Source: Lachnospiraceae bacterium
GTDB taxonomy: Bacteria > Bacillota > Clostridia > Lachnospirales > Lachnospiraceae
Length of the DNA stretch: 60,524 bases
Assembly (NCBI GenBank): GCA_022791815.1
Contig: JAAVZU010000091.1
Location: 1 to 60,524, forward strand
Direction: 5' to 3'
Shown here: positions 16,080 through 23,530 of the stretch, piece after piece
How positions within the stretch are numbered: position 1 is the stretch's first letter
How the letters are laid out: the number at the start of each line of letters is the position of its first letter
The notes under the pieces: generated by a model
Told to the model about the DNA's origin: nothing
Databases searched by the model: none
The model's input: only the letters and a program-made list of their open reading frames with translations
Program-made: the position numbers and the translations under genes

Positions 16080-16578
16080 ATGGAATATACACTTGATGAT
16101 TTAAAATCTAAGCAAATAAAAAAAATTTTTTTCTAAATTATCCGAGACAGTGGTAAGTAAATATGTCACTTTTTGGTATCCATTACAGGAAATTAATTCA
16201 GAGATTGATGTGATTTCATTTGAAGCAAATTTTTTAGAAGATGAGGAAAGATTACACAGTATAAAAAATATTTTTGCGAGGAATCAAATATGCAAAGTAT
16301 GTATTATTCCAGAATTAGACAATGTGTATTATTCGGATACTTTTCTGGAGGATATATTACAACAAGACGAAGATGGATTTGTGTTTCCATATTTTTCTGA
16401 ACGATATATATTTGACCAGTCGTATGAATGGCTGATATACCAATCACATGAATTTACAGTAACATTTGCTGGGAAATGGCTTGTGAGGGAATGTAAAACA
16501 CATATAAAAAATTATGAAAAGGGAATTGTGGCAAGCATGAGACAAAGAAAAATTAGTAAAGCAGGAGGAACAATATGA
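16080..16578 (+). pseudogene. Frameshifted hypothetical gene (A8T7 tract)
   Basis: An open frame starting at ATG 16080 encodes MEYTLDDLKSKQIKKIF and then hits TAA at 16134. The frame that follows (open from GTG 16150 to 16578) continues naturally as SKLSETVVSKYVTFWYPL. The break is in a run of 8 A and 7 T (16118-16132), where losing one T restores one frame of about 166 codons. I do not recognise the protein: soluble, acidic, rich in Tyr/Phe, with FTVTFAGKWLVRE near the end. Its 3' end overlaps the transporter start (ATGA). It may be a true pseudogene, a phase-variable gene or an assembly error. Confidence 0.65.
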
Positions 16579-17930
16579 CAGCACAAATTTTTGCAGTTCT
16601 TATTTTTCTGGGGATGTTTGTTTTGATTATCACAGAAAAATTTGAACGACACATTACCACATTATGTTGTGGTTTATTGACATTAGTTGTAGTTTTTGGA
16701 ATTTGTATGCACAGTATAGATGCCGTTATGGACACGCTGAATATTCAAAGCATTTTCAACATAGATTTTTGGTATCAGGCAGGGGAAAGTACAGAATCTG
16801 CTACTGGCATTAATTGGGCAACTATTATTTTCATTGTTGGAATGATGGTTATGGTAGAAGGGATGGCAATGGCTGGGTTCTTCCGATGGCTTTGTATGAG
16901 AATTGCCAATTTAGTACATTATAAGACGATTCCTATTTTTATTACCTTTATGATTATGTCTGCTGTATTAGCAATGTTTATTGACAGCATCACTGTAATT
17001 TTGTTCCTTGCAGCAGTTACTGTGGAATTGTCACAGTTGTTAAAATTTAATCCAGTGCCGATGATACTGTCTGAAATTTTTTGTGCAAATCTTGGAGGGT
17101 CTGCTACCATGTGTGGAGATCCGCCTAATATTATTATTGGAACTTCACTGGGCTACTCATTTGGAGATTTTATCTTCAATACAGGGCTTATAGCAGGTAT
17201 CTCGTTGATTGTTATAATCATATATTTTTATGTTATTTTCCGTAGGGAACTTAGTAGTCAGGCTGACAAGCAAAGAAGTGTTACTGATTATCCAGATCCG
17301 AAAAAAGCGATTACAAATAAAAAAGGGTTTATTATTAGTTGCATTATTTTTTTATGTGCTGTATTTTTACTTGTAACACATGCTTATACAGGATTAACAG
17401 TAGCATTTATTGGATTATTTATTGCAGTAGTTACCTTACTTGCTTTTTTTAAAAATGCTGTAAAAATAATAAAGAGTATTGACTATGAGACAATATTATT
17501 TTTTATAGGACTGTTTGTGGTAGTAGGTGGTTTGGAGGAAACTGGAGTTTTGGAGGTTATAGCAACATTTATTGGAAAAGTCAGTGGTGGAAATATTAAG
17601 CTGATGATTGCAATAATTATATGGGTGTCTGCGATTGCCAGTGCATTTGTGGATAATATTCCATTTGCAGCTACGATGATACCAATTATCAGAAGTCTTT
17701 CTGTTACACAAAATACGAGTCTTTCTGTTTTGGCGTGGGCATTGTCTATGGGAACTGATATAGGAGGAAGTGCTACACCAATTGGGGCATCTGCAAACGT
17801 AGTAGGTACTTCTGTTGCCGCAAGGGAAGGTTATCCAATTAGCTGGGGGGAATACTGTAGAAAAGTTGTACCAGCAACCATATTAGTATTAATAATATCT
17901 ATGATAGTAATATTTATAAGATATTTTTAG
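16575..17930 (+). CDS. ArsB/NhaD family ion transporter
   Basis: The product (451 aa) has about 12 hydrophobic segments and the internal duplication typical of the superfamily: GGSATMCGDPPNIIIGTSLG in the first half and GGSATPIGASANVVGTSVA in the second. Members move anions or exchange Na+/H+ (arsenite permease, NhaD, the P protein, SLC13 group); the substrate cannot be assigned. AGGAGG precedes the start. The next gene, a cytidylate-kinase-like protein, follows after 10 bases. Confidence 0.88.
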   Translation: MTAQIFAVLIFLGMFVLIITEKFERHITTLCCGLLTLVVVFGICMHSIDAVMDTLNIQSIFNIDFWYQAGESTESATGINWATIIFIVGMMVMVEGMAMAGFFRWLCMRIANLVHYKTIPIFITFMIMSAVLAMFIDSITVILFLAAVTVELSQLLKFNPVPMILSEIFCANLGGSATMCGDPPNIIIGTSLGYSFGDFIFNTGLIAGISLIVIIIYFYVIFRRELSSQADKQRSVTDYPDPKKAITNKKGFIISCIIFLCAVFLLVTHAYTGLTVAFIGLFIAVVTLLAFFKNAVKIIKSIDYETILFFIGLFVVVGGLEETGVLEVIATFIGKVSGGNIKLMIAIIIWVSAIASAFVDNIPFAATMIPIIRSLSVTQNTSLSVLAWALSMGTDIGGSATPIGASANVVGTSVAAREGYPISWGEYCRKVVPATILVLIISMIVIFIRYF

Positions 17931-17940
17931 GAGGGGTATT

Positions 17941-18537
17941 ATGTCAAAACAATTAATTATTACAGTGAGTCGTGAATTTGGCAGTGGAGGTCATGTTATT
18001 GCGGAGCATATAGCAGAAAAATTGGGATTACCATTATATGACCACAATTTGTTAAGGGAAATTACAGATGAAAAAAATATACCACTAGAACATATTAAAA
18101 GATATGATGAATTACCTAAAAATCCATGGTTTTCAAGAACCATAAGAGGATACAGTAATTCTCCAGAGGAAAATATTGCGAATATGCAGTTTGAGTACTT
18201 GAAAAAAAAGGCAGATAATGGAGATTCTTTTGTTGTGGTTGGACGGTGTGCAGAATCCATACTAAAAAATTATGATGGCTTAATATCTTTTTTTGTATTA
18301 GCGGATATGGATGCAAAAATCAAACGAATTGCAAAAATCAATGAAATATCCCAGTCACAGGCAGAAACATTAATTAAGCGCAATGATAAGGAACGAAAGG
18401 CATATCACAACTATTATTGCACTGTTAAATGGGGAGATTCCCGAAATTATGATATATCAATCAATAGTAGTAAATTAGGCATTAGCCGTACAGCAGAAAT
18501 GCTGGAACAATATATTAAGATTAGAATAGAAGAATAG
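17941..18537 (+). CDS. Cytidylate kinase-like family protein
   Basis: The product (198 aa) has the P-loop nucleotide kinase pattern TVSREFGSGGHVIAEHIAEK (residues 9-28), a GRCAESIL segment and a basic lid region (IKRNDKERKAYHNYY). The Walker A differs from the canonical GKS/T form, as in the cytidylate kinase-like family rather than true Cmk. The substrate is unproven. Ribosome site AGGAGGGG; co-transcribed with the transporter, suggesting a regulatory or nucleotide-sensing partnership. Confidence 0.82.
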   Translation: MSKQLIITVSREFGSGGHVIAEHIAEKLGLPLYDHNLLREITDEKNIPLEHIKRYDELPKNPWFSRTIRGYSNSPEENIANMQFEYLKKKADNGDSFVVVGRCAESILKNYDGLISFFVLADMDAKIKRIAKINEISQSQAETLIKRNDKERKAYHNYYCTVKWGDSRNYDISINSSKLGISRTAEMLEQYIKIRIEE

Positions 18538-18547
18538 GAAGTGAAAA

Positions 18548-19288
18548 ATGAATTGGAAATTTAAAATAATAGTTTTTTTAAGCGGTATATTTTCAAATTT
18601 GCTAAGATTCTTTCCTCTTTTGTTTATATCTGCTATGTTTATGATAATTGGCATAGTAGGTGATAATAGCTGCAAAGATGTTGGAATCATCGTATTTATA
18701 TTATATTTATTGGCAGCTGTCTTTGAATGGGCAAGAGTATATAAAATTGCATTTAATCAAATGGATGACAGTGAGGTTTTTAATATGTTTAAAGACATCA
18801 ATATAAATACAGAAAATGGAAATATAGAGCAGGAGTTACTTTTAGATGGCATATCATTTGAAGTAAACACAAAAATCAGAGATACTGCATTTTTTATTTC
18901 AGAGGAAGAGGCTGGATTAGAATATAGTTTTGACTGTTGTTTTCATAGAAATAATTTTAGGGGAGAGAATATTGCTCCTAGTATATGTATAAATCATATT
19001 GCAACTAGTGTAAAGAATATAGAAGATTTGACTGGAGAGCATTTTGAAGTAAAAACAGTTGATGAAGCACAAGAACGGGAAGATAGTTTTTATGTATACG
19101 AACATGAGCCGTTAGAGAATTATAGATTAACAATAGTTGAGGTTAGAGATAATAGAATACATATTAAATGCGTTGGAACAGCTATTATAGATGGTTATGC
19201 ACAACCATACGAGACTGCGCCATTTGAATTAGATTGTTGGATTCCTATTATTTCTTGTAAAGAAGATTGGAAGAAGTTTGGATTGTAG
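18548..19288 (+). CDS. Hypothetical membrane-anchored protein
   Basis: The product (246 aa) has two transmembrane helices in residues 8-65 and a soluble domain (about 75-246) of predicted beta strands with several Cys and Asp/Glu (FDCCFHRNNFRGENIAP, EDSFYVYEHEPLENYRL). No family recognised. It starts 10 bases after the kinase-like gene and probably ends the operon. Its TAG stop is followed, in the same frame, by a decayed von Willebrand protein tail (19289), so the 3' end may be a deletion junction and the true protein could once have been longer. Confidence 0.65.
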   Translation: MNWKFKIIVFLSGIFSNLLRFFPLLFISAMFMIIGIVGDNSCKDVGIIVFILYLLAAVFEWARVYKIAFNQMDDSEVFNMFKDININTENGNIEQELLLDGISFEVNTKIRDTAFFISEEEAGLEYSFDCCFHRNNFRGENIAPSICINHIATSVKNIEDLTGEHFEVKTVDEAQEREDSFYVYEHEPLENYRLTIVEVRDNRIHIKCVGTAIIDGYAQPYETAPFELDCWIPIISCKEDWKKFGL

Positions 19289-19782
19289 CAGGCAGCATTT
19301 AACCCAGATGTAGTAAAAGAATATCGGTTAATTGGTTATGAAAACAGAGTAATGGAAAAAGAAGATTTTGAAGATGATATAAAAGATGCTGGTGAAATTG
19401 GATCAGGACATACCGTTACTGTGTTATATGAAGTAAAGATGACAGATACTTATAGAAATTCTAACATATCAGATAAAACTGAGTTGACCAAAGAAGATAA
19501 CACTTATAATTGGATGACTTTAAAAAAAGATATAAAAAACCAGAAGACAAAAAAAGCACAGAACTTTCCTATATTTGCGATAATAGAAATTATAGTACTG
19601 ATGTTTCAAATGACCTATCTTTTGCCATGGCAGTTGCAGAATTTGGTATGATACTTAGGAAAAGTCCGTATATTGGAGAAGGTTCATTGAATCAGGTGGT
19701 ACAACTTGCAAAACAGACAGATACAAGCAAGGATATGTATAAGAGTGAGTTTGTAAAACTGGTGAATACGATTGCAAATTAA
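19289..19782 (+). pseudogene. Remnant of a YfbK-like von Willebrand/DUF3520 protein
   Basis: Frame 1 (19289 to about 19510) reads [19 protein letters not shown], then [17 protein letters not shown]. The other frame (19510-19782) reads [16 protein letters not shown], then [15 protein letters not shown] and FVKLVNTIAN. Together these are the C-terminal DUF3520 region of YfbK-type von Willebrand factor A proteins. The N-terminal secretion and VWA parts are missing and there is a frameshift near 19510. No start or ribosome site. Confidence 0.8.
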
Positions 19783-19849
19783 AAATATAGTCGATTAAAA
19801 ATATTGTTTCTTTGATATAAAGTGGAGGACTTTTTCTATTTCCATAACG

Positions 19850-19878
19850 AGGAAAAGTACTATTTTCCTGGTTTTTGA
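19850..19878 (+). terminator. Possible terminator
   Basis: AGGAAAA pairs with TTTTCCT around a 6-base loop, then GGTTTTTG. Weak. Confidence 0.4.
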
Positions 19879-19985
19879 ATTAATTGAAAAGGAAAGCGGC
19901 TTATAATTTATAAGTACAAGAAATATTATTTTATCTAAAAATTATGGGGAAGGAAGCAATATACAAGACAAGGTTAATCATTAGA

Positions 19986-20546
19986 TTATATGTCCATATC
20001 AGTCCTTTTACCTTCATACAATTCTTCAACTGGCTTCCATGCCTGTCCAAACTTTACATCCTTAAACAAAGAAGCGAGACCAGTTATCTGTTTTAGGCGT
20101 AGGATTTCATCTTTATCCATACCTAAATGTTTGGATATCCATGCATCACTTCTACCTAATTCATGCAATTCTTTGACAATATTGCTCATAAGATCCACGT
20201 CATGTGAACCTCTTGCTCTGTTATGGCGGACTGTGCTTGCCATACGGCTGGAAAATGGCTTGTCAATGAGAGATACAGGCATCATTCCGTGTTCACGCTC
20301 ATAGATATCGGGATATTCTTTCATTACACGCCAACGGTGAAATCCATCTACAATGGCATACAAATCATCATTTTTAGAATAATAGCATACAATGGGCATG
20401 GTATAGCCGTCCTCTTTAATACTATCATAAAGTAGCTTCATTTCAGGGGGAGCTATATTATTCGGATTATATGTATTGGGTATAATTTTTTCAAATGGTA
20501 CAGTAAGAATATTGTATACTGGGCTTATAAATTTATTTTCGTTCAT
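19986..20546 (-). CDS. IbrB-like ParB/sulfiredoxin-fold protein
   Basis: The product (186 aa) has an N-terminal ParB/Srx domain with NTYNPN at 24-29 and the signature DGFHRWRV at 67-74 (compare GERRxRA of ParB), then a basic NRARGSHDVD loop and a helix-turn-helix-like end (LGRSDAWISKHLGMDKDEIL). It matches the IbrB type described with IbrA in E. coli, where the pair affects expression of immunoglobulin-binding proteins. It overlaps the upstream ibrA-like gene by 14 bases. Whether it binds CTP or DNA is unknown. Confidence 0.82.
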   Translation of the reverse strand: MNENKFISPVYNILTVPFEKIIPNTYNPNNIAPPEMKLLYDSIKEDGYTMPIVCYYSKNDDLYAIVDGFHRWRVMKEYPDIYEREHGMMPVSLIDKPFSSRMASTVRHNRARGSHDVDLMSNIVKELHELGRSDAWISKHLGMDKDEILRLKQITGLASLFKDVKFGQAWKPVEELYEGKRTDMDI

Positions 20547-21858
20547 TAAGCATCTCTCCGTATTTTCTTTTTATCTTATCTATTTTTACTTGTTCCTGTT
20601 TCGTCATACCAAATCCCATAAAACGGCAAATGTGGTCGTTTTTTAAAATACAATAACACATTCTTTTCCAACTAGGAATATCCTTTGAAGATTTGATATC
20701 ATCTGTATCATCGGGAATATTGCCAATAAATACAATTCTTGAATTTTTCATCAAGGTATAATTTGAAACACCATTGCGCCGAATATGATATCCATGTTCA
20801 ATTAGTTCTTCAATAACGTTTTCTTCAAGTCCTCCGCCAGTCTTATGCCAAAATTCAATAGATCTATTAAATTTTCTGACATAATTGTTCCGCAGTCTAG
20901 TTGGAAGTGTATCTAATAAAAACTGAGTATAGGATTTCCAAGTATGTCCCTGAGGCAAAGAAATGTTACGATATCCCATTGCCTTAGTTTTACCGTAAAT
21001 ACAACCAAAATTAGCTCCGCGAACCCGTCCTACAAGTTTTGTCCAGATTTCAGGATCAATCACTCTGTATAAATTTAAAGAATCTTTTGAATAATCGTTG
21101 AATGGTGAAGCTACTCTCATCTGATCTATCTTTAAACCTGCTTTATAGTATAAATCGTAGAGTTGGTTATAATCATAATCAAACTGGTAATTTGCTACCC
21201 ATATATCTTGATTTGACCAATCGTAAAGAGGTGAAGCACTCCACACATCTTTAAATTGTTTAGAAATCCAGCATTCACCTTTATATCCATACTTTTTATT
21301 TACAATTCCACTATATCTCTGTAACGACTCATCTGCCCGGATACCAAGCAGGCAGACTGTTTTTTCATCTCCATGTTCTTCTTTATAAAAACGCCCAAAT
21401 TGTTTTGCTAAGTCTTCTTGGTGCATACGATAATGATAATGGTGGAAGGGATTATCTATTGTAATAACATAAGGATAGTCTGGTCTTTCGCGAACCCATA
21501 TTTCTTCTTTACAATCATCCCAAGGGTACCAATACATTTCATAGCTGCTGAGAGCGGTTCTAGTTGCCATTGGCAGGCAGACCCAATATAGATCACATTC
21601 ATCTTCAAGGGATTTGAAAGTCCTTGTGATATATTCTGTAGTTACAGTATATTGTGCTTCAAAATCTTGATGAAACACCCCTATCCTGCGGTCAGGGTAG
21701 AACTTGCGTTTAAAATCTAAAAGCAGATTCAGTAAAACACCACTGTCTTTTCCTCCGCTGAATGATATATAAATGTTCTTGAACTCACGAAATAGATAAT
21801 GAAACCGTTGTTGCACAGCTTCATAAACATTCATGTTCTGATAGCCTTTTGTCATCAT
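20533..21858 (-). CDS. IbrA-like phosphoadenosine phosphosulfate reductase-family protein (DUF3440)
   Basis: The product (441 aa) has a PP-loop SFSGGKDSG at residues 32-40, so an adenylating N-type ATP-pyrophosphatase is expected. It continues with LLGIRADES, SPLYDWSNQDIW (PAPS-reductase-like), GANFGCIYG, and a C-terminal domain with RMCYCILKNDHICRFMGFG that may hold a metal or Fe-S site. It is too long and too different for assimilatory CysH. Gene order ibrA-ibrB on the minus strand with overlap means one transcript. Confidence 0.85.
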   Translation of the reverse strand: MMTKGYQNMNVYEAVQQRFHYLFREFKNIYISFSGGKDSGVLLNLLLDFKRKFYPDRRIGVFHQDFEAQYTVTTEYITRTFKSLEDECDLYWVCLPMATRTALSSYEMYWYPWDDCKEEIWVRERPDYPYVITIDNPFHHYHYRMHQEDLAKQFGRFYKEEHGDEKTVCLLGIRADESLQRYSGIVNKKYGYKGECWISKQFKDVWSASPLYDWSNQDIWVANYQFDYDYNQLYDLYYKAGLKIDQMRVASPFNDYSKDSLNLYRVIDPEIWTKLVGRVRGANFGCIYGKTKAMGYRNISLPQGHTWKSYTQFLLDTLPTRLRNNYVRKFNRSIEFWHKTGGGLEENVIEELIEHGYHIRRNGVSNYTLMKNSRIVFIGNIPDDTDDIKSSKDIPSWKRMCYCILKNDHICRFMGFGMTKQEQVKIDKIKRKYGEMLNERK

Positions 21859-22288
21859 TTGTAATCACCTTGCTTCCTGAAACAGTAAATAAAACTTGTA
21901 CAGCTTCCGTTTTCTCTTTTTTGTAATATATAGTTTATATCTTTACAATATAATGATTATTTTAATATAACTATATTTATTGTTTGTGCTGATATCCAAA
22001 GATTTGGTAAAAAATTTGCAGTCGTTTGCTAACATTATGAAATTAAATCTGAACTTCAAAATAAATATAGTTAATTATATCATACAATAATTGTGTTCGC
22101 AATCATAAGAATGTTTATGAATAATAAAGTTTAATTGACACATAACATGTATTTTTGTATTATGATTGTAACACTTGATTTTTTTTAAAATATGCTAAAA
22201 CATTTTGTTTTTCCAAGAATGAACTACAGTATGTGGGGGTATCAAAAGAGTCAGGTATGTGTGGAGGTGAATTTAATGAGACAATGAC
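21859..22288. other. Upstream region of the ibrAB-like operon
   Basis: Very AT-rich. AACTATATTTATT (21969-21981) is perfectly inverted at 22060-22072. It should hold the minus-strand promoter; I could not choose one with confidence. It ends at the broken CPCC gene. Confidence 0.5.
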
Positions 22289-22580
22289 ATGTGCAGGTGT
22301 TGTGGTTACTATACATTAACTGGGACAGAAGAAGATGTTGAATGGTATATGTCCTGTTTGTTTTTGGAAAAATGATGTTTTTGATGAAAATCCAGAGATG
22401 TATAGTGGAGTAAATCATATGACACTAGAGCAAAGATGTGTAAATTTTAATTATCAGGTAATAAATGCCTATAACCCCACACAAGATAACAATAAGTGTC
22501 GGGAAAATAAATACACCTATTTGTATAATGTAATTACAGCGAAACAAAGAAGGAGAGTGTCTTATGAACGGATGGAATGA
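22289..22580 (+). pseudogene. Broken cysteine-rich CPCC protein gene
   Basis: One frame from ATG 22289 reads CRCCGYYTLTGTEED. The next frame from 22335 reads GICPVCFWKND, then ENPEMYSGVNHMTLEQ. Joined, they give the CPCC family order (C-x-CC-G-YYTL ... G-ICPVCFW-x-D). One base too many near 22334 separates them. The family is small and of unknown function, often near immunity genes. The tail runs into the AraC ribosome site. Confidence 0.72.
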
Positions 22581-23403
22581 GGGTATTACCAATGCAATCG
22601 CATATATTGAAGAGAACTTGACAGAGAACATAGACATAAATGTAATTGCTGATAAAGCACATGTGTCAAGTTTCTATTTTCAAAAAATTTTTAATGTATT
22701 ATGTGGGTTTACAATTGGTGAATATATAAGAAATCGCCGTTTGACAATGGCTGCACAGGAACTTTGTTCTACTAATATTAAAGTTATTGATGTTGCAATG
22801 AAATATGGTTATGATTCGCCAGACAGTTTTGCCAGAGCATTTATTAAATTTCATGGAATAAGTCCTTCTGTAGCTAGAAAAAAAGGCAGTAATCTGAATT
22901 CTTTTGCACCGCTGAAAATTAAACTTACATTGGAGGGCGGTACTATGTTAGAGTACAAAATTATTGAAAAGGCACAATTTACAGTGATGGGAAAGTTACG
23001 TAAATTCAACACAGAAACATCGTATAGTGAGATTCCTAAGTTCTGGCAGGAGCATATGGAAAGTGGTGAAAATGAAGTTGTGTGTGGCATGTATGGAATA
23101 TGTATGGACAATGACGGAGAATACTTCGATTATCTCATTGCTGATAACTATATTCCATGGAATGAGATTCCAGAGGGGTACGAAACAAAAGTGATTCCAG
23201 CAGGTACATGGGCTGTATTTCCTTGCCGGGGAGCATTACCAAAAGCATTGCAGGATGTGAATACAAAGATATGGAGCGAGTGGTTGCCATCTTGCAAGGC
23301 ATATAAACTTGCAGGAAACTACAATATTGAGATGTACACACCACCATGCGAAAATTCGGATGATGATTACAATGAAATTTGGATACCTGTAGAGAAGGTA
23401 TAA
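22564..23403 (+). CDS. AraC family regulator with GyrI-like effector domain
   Basis: The product (279 aa) has two helix-turn-helix motifs in residues 8-107 (IDINVIADKAHVSSFYFQKIF and IKVIDVAMKYGYDSPDSFARAF), then a GyrI/SOUL-like ligand domain (about 128-279, with YKIIEKAQFTVMGK, WQEHMES, GTWAVFPCRG, EIWIPVEKV). This is the MarA/Rob-like plus effector-domain layout that senses hydrophobic compounds. AAGGAGAG lies upstream. It converges on the RND pump across a shared terminator; a regulatory link is possible but not shown. Confidence 0.9.
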   Translation: MNGWNEGITNAIAYIEENLTENIDINVIADKAHVSSFYFQKIFNVLCGFTIGEYIRNRRLTMAAQELCSTNIKVIDVAMKYGYDSPDSFARAFIKFHGISPSVARKKGSNLNSFAPLKIKLTLEGGTMLEYKIIEKAQFTVMGKLRKFNTETSYSEIPKFWQEHMESGENEVVCGMYGICMDNDGEYFDYLIADNYIPWNEIPEGYETKVIPAGTWAVFPCRGALPKALQDVNTKIWSEWLPSCKAYKLAGNYNIEMYTPPCENSDDDYNEIWIPVEKV

Positions 23404-23487
23404 TACTATATTTTAATTATTTTAATGCAAAATGTTTAGTCTGGAGATATAAACAAAAATGAAAGCTAGAATAAAGATTTATCACAT

Positions 23488-23530
23488 AAGGAAGGAGCAT
23501 ATCGCAATTGCGATATGCTCCTTCCTTTTT
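23488..23530. terminator. Bidirectional terminator, perfect 40-bp palindrome
   Basis: AAGGAAGGAGCATATCGCAA is followed directly by its inverted copy (23508-23527), with T-runs on both sides as read from each strand. It serves the converging AraC and RND genes. Confidence 0.9.
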
